From Xiphias gladius (lineage: Eukaryota > Chordata > Actinopteri > Istiophoriformes > Xiphiidae): DNA of 64,000 bases. The position numbers and the translations under genes are program-made. Of the stretch, positions 35,701-48,600 are shown piece after piece. The stretch covers positions 2,152,017-2,216,016 of the forward strand of contig NC_053414.1 of NCBI RefSeq assembly GCF_016859285.1, read 5' to 3'. The notes beneath the pieces are model-generated. The model made no database searches. It was not told the DNA's origin and saw only the letters and a list, made by a program, of their open reading frames with translations. Position 1 is the stretch's first letter, and each line of letters starts with the position of its first letter.

Positions 35701-36640
35701 TGTTCAAGGTTTAAGAAGAGCTTGTGCAGTCTGAGTTACAGACTGGACAAACTGGATTTAACTGGATTCAACAGGATTTAATGGCTCTGGCAAGTTATCA
35801 GAGAGACAAACATTTGATCCTTCATCACGACCGTCTCCAGGTAAACAGCAAAAACTCAGCATTCACTTCACAAAGGAACCAGGAATGTGAGCTTGCTTGT
35901 ATCTGACTGGCCAACGCAGCATCTTGCCAGATGATGTTGCGTTGTTCTATCAGACTGACTCCGTTCACATAAATGGGGGAATGTTGGTGACGCCGGGGCT
36001 AAAGTAGGAACTTGACCGAACTGTAAAGTCTCCTTTTAAGGAGAACCCGAATGTTCCTGAACACAGAACCAAAACACAGAGCTGAAGTCATTAACTCTTC
36101 CAACATTTTCAGTTTGATTAACTTGAGAGGTTCATCACCTCAGAACCCACTCTGGTTCTTAAAAAGCCATGCTAGCAGCAGTGGTGCTTTGAGCTAAATG
36201 CTAACATTGGCATGCTACCATGCTAATGTTTAGCATCTTTAATGTTTACAATGTTCACCATCTTAATTTAGCATGTTAGGGTGCTAACATTAGCGAATTA
36301 GCAGTAAACAGGAGTCCAGCTGAGGCTGATGGGAATGTCATTAGTTCTGCAGGTGTTTGGTCATGAAACAAAGTACTGGACAAATTCAAATTATGACCTG
36401 ACGGTGGCGCTAGATGAAAAGTCAGACGATCAGCAGAGTGATTACAGTTCATCCTGAGGGGAACATGAATGTTTGAACCACTTTTCATCACAGTCCATCC
36501 AATGGTTGTCGAGATGTTTCAGTCTGGACCAGACAGGTTGACCGACCAAGATTAAGATCCTCAGAACCATGATGCTAACACGACTAAAAACCTTGTATCC
36601 TGCTGATTCGTTACCGATCAGGTTTTCTGATGTGTTGCAG
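32790..36640 (+). other. putative 5' UTR intron of the CAPN1/11-type calpain
   Basis: 3.85 kb, mostly AT-rich. A dispersed repeat occupies about 36165-36545. Open frames elsewhere (for example 35512-35781 plus) have no family signature. Confidence 0.45.
36165..36545. repeat. dispersed percomorph-type repeat
   Basis: Contains 'gctgatgggaatgtcattag', 'aaagtactggacaaattc', 'ggtggcgctagatgaaaagt' and 'catcctgaggggaacatgaa', a text I recognise as a very common repeat in spiny-rayed fish, preceded by 'atgctaac' words. Confidence 0.65.
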
Positions 36641-36646
36641 ATCAGG

Positions 36647-39600
36647 ATGTTTGGAGGTGTGTCCGGGCGAATCCAAAAGGACCGGCAGAGGGCTGGAGGT
36701 CTGGGCTCAGTCCACCAGGCTGTACTTTACCTGAACCAGGACTTCCAGGCCCTGAAAGAGGACTGTCTGCAGAATGGATCCATGTTCGAGGATCCAATGT
36801 TCCCCGCAGAACCAGCCTCACTGGGCTTCAAGGAACTCGGACCCTTCACTGCCAAGACCAGAGGGGTGGAGTGGAAGAGACCAACGGTAAGACCCAGAGC
36901 TATTCTACGGTAGAACGTGATAGAACTTTGACCCACTGTGAGAACCACAACTCTGAATCCCAAAGGCTAACAGGTCTCAGGTCGTGATGTCATGCTGATT
37001 GAGTGGGGTTGTCTCAGGAAAGGTTTACTGACAGAAAGTCCTGGGGCCTCATTAATGAAACAGTGCATAGGATCCATACTTAAAGTGTATCTGCGCACAA
37101 AAGTTGAAAATGGCATACGCAAAAAAGTGATCAGACCAAAAGAACTGTGCGCACGCACGCCTCCAAGCAGTTTCCCTTTATAAATCACAATCGACCTGAA
37201 AACGTGCACACCTTGCTGAGCCTGAAGCTCCGCCCAAAAAACAATCCCACAACTAACCATAAATGGTCAATGCAAATCCCTCATGAATATTTATATACAT
37301 ATCGTTCCTGTGGAGAATGGAGGCAGTGTGACAAAGAACACAAAGTCTGTGGGCTGATTGCTGCAGCAGATGTTAGTGCAACAAACAGAACACTGTTAAA
37401 CACAGCCATCAGACACGGAGTTCCGTCAGTGAAAGCAAACAAGGTCCTGTGATCGTGGAGGGATTACTGAACGGCCTGAGAGGTCACAGAGATTCACTTA
37501 AAAGCTACGAAACAACAAAAAACAAGAGATGTGAAATGACCATAAAGACCATTTCAGTCTGGGGGTCCTATTTGGGAGGGGTGGGGGGCCTTTAACCAGT
37601 CTATGCCCAGGGGCCCATGCTCTCATAAACCGTCTGTGTATGTGACTGAGCAGAGCACAAACAAAATTGTAGGCACAAGACACACCTGTGAATATAGTGT
37701 AAAACCGTCAGAGCTCAGACGATGATGTGATGACAGTGAATTCTCCGACTCGTGTGGTTTAATGACTGTTTGTCCAGCCTGTAACCCAACAGGACATGTG
37801 GGAAAGGATCATAGCATGCAGGAACATCTCGGCAGCATCCACAGAAAGACTGATTCTGATTGGTCTACGGTCTAAAGTTGTATTTAATGTGTTTTTTTTA
37901 AACCATTTTTTCGACATGTTTCTTAAAGTTAAGATTTGGATCCAGTATTGGGGGCTGGGGGGGTACATTGGTTCTGGAACATACGGTACCTTTTGTCTTA
38001 CTAATTATCAACTGCTAATTTTGATTACTAATGTCAATGCTTACAAACGACAATAACTAACGTCCTGTTGTTTTTACTACACCCGGATACACCCGTCCCT
38101 TTCACCTCACACAGTGTCTTTGTCTCACCTCACTCCCTCCACCTCTGCTGTGGCCTAATGTAAAGTGATTTAATGCGATGTAATGTGATGTCAGCCAGAC
38201 GGGTGTTTGTGATTGGCTGTTTCAGGAGCTGACAGAGGACCCTCAGTTCATCGTGGGTGGAGCCACCAGGACCGACATCTGCCAGGGAGCTCTGGGTGAG
38301 TCTGCCAGCATCCTGGTCTTTGAACAATAAGCGACACCCAGAATAATAAGATCTTAGATAAATGCTATGGCAACATTAAGAGTGCGTATTCTGCTAAGTC
38401 AAAGCCCCCTCTTTCCCACTCGGATCACAATGTGATTATTTAATTTCCTAAATCAGTTTTCAAGTCACGCAAACCTGAACAAAAAGAACTGAAACAACAA
38501 CACAGGCAAAGGATGGAGCAGATCTTTCAAACTTCAAACACTAAAAAAACTTTGGGACACAATAAAATCAGTTACTAATATGAACACTCCAAAGAAACAA
38601 ATGATTACATTGGATGGACGACAAAAATCAAATGAACTAATGACTTTTATTTGAGGTTTGACTCACAAAACTTCTCTCATGATTGTGACAATGTGTTGCA
38701 GTCTCTGCCAGACACTGATGCCACCCGCTGGCTGATGGTGGACCCACCTAGTGTTCAGTTTCTTTTCAGTAGGTCCACAGGTCCAGACAGACCTTTTTGC
38801 TTTTTTGCTCATCAGCGTGGTGTCCGATATTCCAACGCTCCTTAGACACTCATGCTGTCCCAGCTTTGTGGAAGAGGTCAATCATATTACCGGGGCCCAA
38901 AAAGCCCCGTGCCACCGTGAATAAGGATGTTCGTTCTGTAGCTTTGACCGTGATTATCATGAAATGTTTAGAGAAAGTTGTGTCCTTGCTGAAGAAGGGA
39001 GTCGAGCCAACGTTAGATAAACACAAGTGCAGCACTGACGACACTGTCCTCAGGATTTTGCACTTTATCTCCAAGCACCCTGATAACAATAAACTTACGC
39101 TCAAATTTTATTCATTGATGTTAGTTCATTGTTTAATACTGTGCAACCCTACCTGCTTTTAGACAAGCTGAAGGAAATGAGTGTTAACTCTGATTAGATG
39201 GTTTTATTCTTTTTTACGTAATAGGACACAGCAAGTGAAGGTCAGTGGGACACTGTCAGAGACAAAACACAGAAATACAGGGGTCCCACAAGGTTGTGTG
39301 GTATCACCTATATTCTTTACATTGTAGTCAAATGACTGCAGGAAAGTACATCCAATAATTATATCATAACATTCCCCAATAATACAGTGATTTTTAGCCT
39401 TCACCACAAGAACATGGACGCTTCTGTTTGCCACAATGAGATAGACACCTTCATCAAGTGGTGTGATGTCAACCATCTCATCGTAAATGTCACCAAAACA
39501 CAGGAGATGGTCTTTGACCTGAGGCAAGTGATTGACCATGAGCCAGTGGTCATCAAAACCCAGATAATCAGTCAGCACTCAACACGTCTGTGAGAAAACT

Positions 39601-42600
39601 CATAAGACAAACTGTAATAAACTGTAAAAACTGAACTCGTTTGCAGTTGGAGGGGTCCTGTCAATAGTTTTACAGACGTCTCTTTATGACTGCGTCTGAG
39701 TCTGTGGGGAACATGACTTTTAAGGAGTTTTAGTTGCAGTACCGTGACTGACCACCGGGAGAAAGTGGCAGCAAAGCTGGGTGGCAGTGCGGTATCCAGC
39801 TTGGTCAGCATCCTGTCAGCTGGTCATGTGACCTCACTCACAGTTTGTCTGTGGTTTAAAGGAAACTTCCCTGACAACTGTTGCTAGGAGACAGACAGGT
39901 CTCCGATATGTGTCAGAGAGTAAACAGAGAGTTCAGCAAAGTCAACAAACTGCAATAGAAACTACTAGAGGTTTGGGTATAGAGGTGGATGGGGGGGGGA
40001 ATTAAAAGAATTGTAGTCAGATAGATAAAACATCTATCAGATGTTGATTCAGCTGGACGATCGTGTTGGAGGATTGAGTTTGTGCTGCTGTTGAACGTCA
40101 TTGTTTTATACAGAGAGGTTTCTGTTATTTAACCTACACTCACTGATATCAAGTATCAGACTACATAGTTTTAGCTCCTCAGCTAGGTGGCTGTCAAACA
40201 CTAAACCGTCTGTGACAGTTGGTGGAAACAGTCTTTGTCGGGCTTGTCAAGTCTTTGCAGCTTTCGGAGCATCTGCAGATTTAGGGTCAGGGTTTTTCCT
40301 CTTCATTTATTTACTGGTTTCTGTAACAGGGGCGGCGCACGTGAATAAACTCTGAGCTAAATGCACCTGAGTTATGGTTTAGAGGTGAGTCAGTGTTTAA
40401 AGTTAGAGTTAACCAAGAGGCTGTTTTCATTCCAGGACAGCTGTTACAATCTCACCCTAAAAACAAAGAATGAATGAAGGAATAAAATGGTTGATGATGG
40501 TCCAGTTCTCTATTAATGTGAATAGACAACCGGATCAAATAAGACAACACTGTGTTAAACTATTAGACACTAATGAAAGATGTGAAACAGAATCACAGAC
40601 ATAAAAAGCACCAACAGATGTTCACACACATCAGTCACTGATGGTTAGGGAATAACCTCTGGGAGAAAGATGGATGTGTGTGAGTGTGGTTGTGTGAGTC
40701 ACAGAGCAAAGGGGGAAAGTTTGGCTGATCTCCAACCAGCTCTGAACAGCAGCAGGGTGGAGTCCTAACAGTGTGTGTGTGTGAGTGTGTGTGTGTGTGT
40801 GTGTGAGCGTGCCTGAGTGTGTGTAGTTGTGTAATATGGTTGTAAACACAGGGTTGGACAGGAATGATCAGTATGCCCCTCCCCCCAACCCCCGGTGGGC
40901 CAAGTTCCAGCTGTTTGTCGCTGCTGTAGCTCCACCTGCTGGACGCTGCTGACACCAGGGCTCAGACTCTGGTTCTGTCAACACAACAAACACACTTCAG
41001 AACTGACCGAGGTCGGTTCCTGCTTGTGAGCGCTCAGATCTTAAGGACCTTCCGTCACTCATACGAATACAAACACTGTACAAGATTCCAGATCTGACGA
41101 TTTGTTGGAACAAATTAGTCTGATCAACCAGACAAAACAGTTACAGTTACATTCAGGAGCTGAGAGGAGACACAGAGACACCTGTCAGTATAACACTATA
41201 CATTTGTTGTTACTGGTTAAAGAAAAAAAATGATGTAAGATAAAGAAGATGAGAAGCCCATTGTCTAAGTGTGTTTATAAAGAACGTTGGAAGATTGTAT
41301 CTATGTGTACGGTCTCTGCAGTGGTGTCTGGGTCGCTGTGTTTGCTCTGCAGAGTCCAGTTTTGCCATGTTGTCTAAGGACTCCTGCTGCTTTCATGTTT
41401 AGTGATAATCGCAGAATGATGCCTGAGATCCTGAAAACCCGTTCCTGACCAGGTACCGCCCTCTCCCAATAACACCCAGGGAGCAATGAGCTTCTTCTTT
41501 GACAGGCTGTAGTCAGCCCCGTTTTCCTTGAGAACCACAACATGTTAATTCTGTGATTATTTTTACCAGGTCAGTATCCTGCAGCTGGTGGCACCCAGGA
41601 GTTAAATCTCAGTTTTTGGCTTGACTGCAACAGCAGGTCCAGCCTTATAAATGCAAATATCTGTCAATGACTGACTGATGAAGTTAAGCCATTGGTCGAC
41701 CGGCTGAGCTCTGGAGTTTCCCTATCGGCCGTTGCTCTTTCAAAATGAAATCATGCAAACAGTCCCTATTATGTCATCAGTGGGCGTTTACAGGCAGTGT
41801 TGCCAACTTAGAGCCTTTGTCACTAGATTTACCGACTTTTCAGACCCTTTAGCGACTTTTCTACAAAAAAGCACCTAACGACACACCTCTCTATGCGTCT
41901 CATTCAACTGACCACACGGCAGCTGACACAGACGTGATTGAGCTTCGAACTTTCTCTCTGACTGATCATTTTACAGGTAAATATACCTGAAATCACAGCT
42001 CAGTCGTTTTCTTTAACTTATGTGTCTGGTGACTTTGTCAGACGACGTCGTGGTTATAGAATCAGGATTTCAGCAGCAGAGAAGCAGCTTGGAAGTGACT
42101 GCTGGTTAACATGTCGTCTCAATGGGCCACGTTTCAGTCACTGTTTCATTCTTTTCCATTGTCTGACAACAGAAACAGACAAACATGTAAATGAGAACAG
42201 CTTTATTGGGAATTCAGCTGAATTAAATTACTGTATATGTGAGCACAGAGAGCAGGAGAGAAGCAAACAGATAAAGGACGGTCCAGACATATACGAGGCT
42301 TTGACCTGGTCTTGTTCTTTTAAAGTCAGATGTTCACATTTGTGCTGTAGAGAATAATCCATATCGTTCATGGAGACCACAGCTTTTCTTCTTTCATAGA
42401 AATACTAACTTCTGACAACTAACAGTTCTCAGCAAACAACCAATCAAACCGCAGCGTGGTAACAGGTAGTCAGCCCCACCTGGCTGGGCATTATCTGTCT
42501 CAATGTATAATTTATGTACAAAACCAGTATTTCAGTTCTCAGATGTTCCAGAGAAAAGTGTCATAGTAAATATACAGTATGAAATATGAGATAAACAACA

Positions 42601-45600
42601 AATATAAAGCTTTGTAATTTGAAAATAATATAGGTATAATATGAAATACATGAATATAACTGTAATATGCAATATGATTACATTTATTATAACATAAATA
42701 TCAATAAATACAAGCTAAATATAAGATGATGAAATACATATGTGCCCTAGTCATCTCTGGTCTGTGATAATCTGTATCCACTAAATCAAGACTTTTCCAT
42801 CCTTTTAAACATGAGACAGCTTGTATCAACAACAAAAGATTTCCGACGTCAGATCTTAGGAGGAGCACTTGAAGGCAGCACTCAGCCCATTACTTCTGAC
42901 CTTGTATTGATCAAATTATTGATCAGTGAATGGACGTCTGCTGGAGGGGAAACTCCATTAGCAGGAAACATTAGCAACTTAATGTTGAGGTATCTAATGT
43001 TGTTGTTGAAGTTAGCATTTAGCTTAGCATTAGTGTGTCCCCACGGACCGTTATGCTGATAATGGAGTCAGCTGATGTTCAGTCTGCACATTAACAAGCT
43101 GCTGTAGAACAAACATTTCCTGTAACCCTGTCAGAAAATGAGCTCTGTTCATATCCTTCACTCAGTCGTCGTCGTCGTTATCATCATCATCATCGTCATC
43201 AACTCAGGAGCTGATCTGATGCCAGTGTGTCCAGTAAACTGATGGTGCTTTAGAGTGTAATGCTTTTTATCTCGAGACAACAAAACATTTAGATCATAAT
43301 CAAACTGTTATACTTTGAGAAAATGGTCAAGTTAAATCATTACTTTGTAATAACTGTCTGATATTTGAAGAGCCACCGATAATTAAGTTGTGATCTTGAG
43401 ACAATCAGCTCAAAAATATCATTGCCAACTTGGAATTTGAAATTTTCAGAAGGTGAATTTGTGCTCACTGATGAATCGCTGAACCAGTTCAAATGTCCGA
43501 ATGTGTCGAGTCTTTGCAGCTTTTAAAACGTTGAAAAAAAGTTCAAATGTTCTAACGTGTTATTTTTTTGCTTGTGAGATGTTATATAAGAGTTACAGTT
43601 AAAGTTGAAGTACTTAAGAAGTCAGTTGAAGCTGAAGCATCGAAAGCAGTCGATACGCCTGTTGAAGGTTAATCACTGTGATGAGCTGAAGTTTCAGCTG
43701 AAGGGAAGATGGTGAAATTAGTTGAGCTGTTGGTATAAGTGTCTTTACTGAAAGCAGTTGAGCTCTCTGTTAAAGAGTAGGAAATGACCGCAGTCGAACT
43801 GTGAGTTGAAGAGTAATTATCCAGGGTGAAAGTACTTTCAGTTGAGGTGAGAGCAGTCAAAATGTTTAAGGGTAAGCTCTGAAAGTAGCCAGTTGACATG
43901 TAACTGTTGAAATGTGAAAGAAAGGTTCAGCTCAGGTCTGTACTCTCTTTTTTTACTGCTGGGACCTTGTTGTTGTCTTCATCCTTCTCTCTGAAAGCAC
44001 TTGGAACAGACTAGACCTGTCTTTTTCCATTTTAATATTGCACTGTTAATAATTTCCTCAACATTAAAGCAGTTGAAATGTCAGTTGAAGTGAAGCACTG
44101 GTCAGACTACTTTCAGATCAGGTAAGACCTGATAGTAGTCAGTAGAAGTGTCAGTAGAAGAGTAAGTGGTTCAAGCAGATAAATTATCAGTTGGTTTGCA
44201 AGAACTGTCAGCAGTTAAAGTGTCAGGTGAAGTTCCAGATCTGAAGGTAGTTGAAGTGTCAGTTGGGTTTCTCTGTATATCTGCATGAACTCTGGTTCTT
44301 TTACAGGAGACTGCTGGCTGCTGGCTGCTATCGGCTCTCTGACTCTGAATGAACGGCTGCTGCATCGTGTCGTTCCTCACGGTCAGAGCTTCAACTACCA
44401 ATATGCCGGCATCTTCCACTTCCAGGTGAGACTTCACCTGTTCGCACCCACTCACCTGTGTAATGTTACCTTCAAGTGGAACTGGAGAGTTTGTGTTTTC
44501 ATCATGGGAAACAGTACAGTATGCTTGGCGAGAAGATGGGAGTATCATCCAGGAAGGCATTTCTCTCAAAGCTCTGGGTTTAGAGCCATTCAGAGCTCAG
44601 TTTCAGTCGTTACCCTTGTCTTGACTGAGACACACACACAGTGTCTGACTGAATTCTGTAAGTGCTATGCGAAGGCAACTGGAGCTGCTTGAAGTGTTTG
44701 AGGACGTTTCGCCTCTCATCCAAAAGGCTTCTTCAGATCTACCTGACTGGTGGGGAGTTCCAGGTATTTATCCTCTGGTGAGACACCACCTGTCAGCCAC
44801 CTACAATGCAGTTCTAAGTTCACTCCCCAGACAGCTGAACACCCATCCACACCAGGACTCATGCGACCTCAACGACTCACATGATGGCAGGGTGGGTCAA
44901 CGACTCACTTGTCACCCTAAAGACCCTCAAGGTGTTAACACCCATCCACAACTTGACCCGTGTGATCCTAACGACTCACATGATGACCGGGACGGGGCAA
45001 CGACTCATCTGACCTCAACGATTCACAAATGTTGCTGATCTCAGCAGAGAATAAATACCTGGAACTACCCACCAGTCAATTAGAACTGAAGAAGCCTTTC
45101 GGATGAGAAGCGAAGCAAAGGCTTTGCTCAGCACTTACAGAATACCATGACCTGGATGACTGAGATCTTCACAGACTGACAGAATGTCTGTCTGACTGAA
45201 ATATTGGGAAATAGGAGCTAAAGTCAAAGAAATAAAACTGAATCATATGAAAAAAAATACATTTTTTCAGGAAGGACACCCACAAGACAAGGGTTGTATG
45301 ACGCAATTCACTGTGCAAATATAAAAAAATAAAGATACCTGGCCATGTGAGGGCTGGGGCGACCAAATCTGAATTCCTGCTGGTTAGTGATGGTGTACCT
45401 CGGGGATTCATTTTGGGTCCTTACCTGTTCAACTTTCAAGTTTCAAGTTCTTTTTTAGAGAACAGGTTCACCCTAAGCTTCACAAAGGGATAAAACAGAT
45501 AGAAAATAAAAGTTACAACTTGATTTACTCCACAACATGATTATAAATCCTGAATGATTTTTGGCGTTGTTCATTCGTCGACTAAGAGGTGGCGTACGAG

Positions 45601-48600
45601 ATACACTCAACCTCAATATGTATCTTTCTTTAAGAAGAACGTCGACAGCAGGTGGGAGTTTGCAGATGTTGTTGTAGTTTCCCACAGCTGGAAGTCTTCA
45701 GCTCAATCAGAGCATCTCTGCTCTCAGGTTTTCTGATTAGTGTAGAGTGTACAGTAGAGTGTATGTAGAGTGTACAACTCAAATTAACTGGGGGTCACTG
45801 GCCAAGATGTTCCCTCCTTTGGGAGGCTGCAGAAAAAAAACTCCTCTGCATGTTTTGTTTGGTCATTCCTTAAAAAAGGGACATTTCTCATTGTAGATGA
45901 GACAGAAATCCATCACATTTAACTGTTAAAAATTAAAATAAATCGTCCACCTCTCTTCAGACTCCAAGGTAAAGCAGAGAGCTGTCGTCCATACCTTAAG
46001 TGTTTATTTATGCAACGTTAAACAAAACTTTAATGCTTTGATTTTGTAGCCCTACCAGAAATTTTTATGACTATTCCAAAATAAAAGACTAAGAAAAAAT
46101 CTAAATTGATGAACACATGGAAGAAAATGGGCATGCCAACACAGACAGGTAGAAGGCCCCCTAGCGCTCCTATACAAGATACCCAGTCTGAAAGGGCCTG
46201 TGCCTGGTGGGCTCGTTCAGTTATCCGTCTGTGGGGCCAGATCTGGTCCCTGGGCCAGGAACTCTGCAGAGAGTTGGATTTACCCCTCTCAGTTTAATTC
46301 TTCCTCCGTCTCTGGTGTGTAGTTCTGGCAGTTCGGGGAGTGGGTGGACGTGGTGATCGACGACCGTCTGCCGGTCAAAGACGGAGAGCTGATGTTTGTC
46401 CACTCGGCTGAAGGCAGTGAGTTCTGGAGCGCTCTGCTGGAGAAGGCCTATGCCAAGTAAGACCATCCCAGTCCAAGTACATCTACTCAGGAACTGTACT
46501 TGTATTTGTATTTCCTTTTCATGCCACTTTGCACTTCTTCTCCACCACATTTCAGAGGAAAATACTGTAGTTTTTAGTGCAATACATTTTTGTGACAGCT
46601 GCAGTTACTGGTTACTTTACAGATTAAGGTTTTATATATAAAAGCATATGAAGAGCTTATAGTTATGGTGCTTTGTTATAAATGAAAATACCCAACAATA
46701 AATACAAGTACAGCTGAAACAAGTAGTTTACTGACTGAAAATGATTTTATTTTGATAATTACTGAAGTAATTTTTCATGCAAACATTTAATGTTTCCAGC
46801 TTCTCCAGTGTGACGATTTGCTGCTTTTCCTTTCAACGATTTATTTAATTTATTTTAATAATTTTGAGGTTTGGACTGTTTGTTGGAGAAAATAAATAAA
46901 AACTCTAGGTAAAGGTGACGTGCACTAGAAAGTTGAACATATCTAAACCAAACAATCAATCGATTAATCAAGAAAATAATCAGCAGAATAGTCCACGATG
47001 AAAATAATGGACTATTCACCAGTTGAAGTCCTGTATGAAATAATGAGAATCGGCTCCACCTCGAGCAGCTGCAACAGTAAAACGCTGTTTACACATTAAT
47101 GCATCAGTAATAATAATCTAATGATATAATTAAGCTTAAATACTTCAAGTACATTTTCCTGATTAAACTCACATACTTTTATTTCTGAATGCAGGACTTT
47201 TACTTGTAATGGAGTATTTCTGCAGTGCAGTATTAGTACTTTTACTGAAGTAAATGATCTCAATACTTCTTCCACCACTGACCCAATGTCAGACTGTCAG
47301 ACTCTCTCTTCGCTGGAAACACAGTGCAGCGTGTTTACACAGATGAACGTTTAATGTGTGTTTCCCGTGTGTTTCCTATGTGTTTATTGCGTCTGTTGTG
47401 TGTTTTGAGGTTGAACGGCTCGTACGAGGCGTTGTCCGGCGGCAGCACCACTGAAGGTTTTGAGGATTTTACGGGCGGAGTGGCAGAGATGTTTGAGCTG
47501 AAGAAAGCTCCCAGAGATCTCCATCGTATCATCAGCAAAGCTCTGGAGAGAGGATCACTGCTGGGCTGCTCCATTGATGTCAGTCACACACATTTCACAT
47601 GATTCAATTGAATTCACCAACTGACTGTGCACTTAAGCCTGAGCAGTGATTGCCCAGGACACGGGTCCCTGATAACAATCGGTCTTAGTTAAGAAGGTTT
47701 GCTAAAAGCATTTCTATGAACGGTCTTCAAGTTGTTTCCCAAAACTGCACTTAATCTTCTTGATGTCATCTGTCTGTGGGGCTGTAGACAATGCTGAATA
47801 AACTTTAAAGTAACTTTGTGTATTTAAATGTCTGTAAGCGGCTGGATATTAAAAATCTCTAAATGATGTAAACAACAGGAAGCTTGATGTGGAGTCAAAA
47901 GTCTGTAGCATTTAGCTTGTTGCTCTCTATAGTGATAACAGGACAAACAGTGCAAATGGAAACCAACCAAACATTTTATCTGGCAAGTTCCCACAAAGTA
48001 AATCTCTATACAGTTAGCTATAGCGGCTTATCCAGGAGGCTAATTTCTGTGTTTACTTTGAATTAATTTCCACTACCACTTTAATTGAAATGATTTTCAA
48101 TTGAAGTTGAAGTTCAATTGTCGGGAAATCTTTAGGAGGCCTGTGCTGTTTGCCCCAATATCTTTTGTTTTGCCAGGGTCGTGTTTTCTGAATCTCTATA
48201 GGCTAACGCAGGTGGACAGAGCAAAGTCAGCAATGACTCTGGAACTGTTCGGACCCCGAGTCAGAATGGTCCCAGTCCTGAGAATTAAGGGCAGAAACTG
48301 TACATTTCATCAATCAGCCTTTCTGCTTAGCCAGGACCTACAAGTTTTATGCTCACACTCTATGGATCAGCTGAGTGACCACGACATTGAGCTTGAACTG
48401 AACATCAGGGAACAACACTAATTCATCAGGTCACCCATGCAGAGTCTGCCTGATTTAAGACCCGGGTTGAAAAATATCCAACTTTTCCATTAGCGATGGC
48501 AGTTACAACAGGTCAGCTGGCTGTTTAGTAACTTTTGCTGTGTCCTCCGTCCTCAGATCACCAGCGCCTTCGACATGGAGGCAGTGACCTTCAAGAAGCT

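Larger units (their letters stand above)
39801..44306 (+). other. rest of intron 2 of the CAPN1/11-type calpain
   Basis: Holds a GT microsatellite (40771-40805), a repeat near 41.8 kb that is inverted relative to 25.0 kb, and a stretch (about 43600-44270) with degenerate 'gttgaagtgtcagttgaag' words that opens spurious Ser/Thr-rich minus-strand frames. No gene is supported. Confidence 0.5.

Noticed and set aside
36569-36646. In-frame upstream ATG giving the CAPN1/11-type calpain 26 extra residues
   Set aside because: A good splice acceptor (TGTGTTGCAG) lies between it and the ATG at 36647, and the extension MMLTRLKTLYPADS has no family match. It could apply only to an unspliced or alternative transcript.
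43669-43899. Ser/Thr-rich minus-strand frame resembling a mucin fragment
   Set aside because: It arises from the degenerate 'gttgaagtgtcag' repeat in the intron.
48101-48421. 106-codon frame in intron 5 of the CAPN1/11-type calpain
   Set aside because: No family signature, and the intron boundaries around it are well supported.
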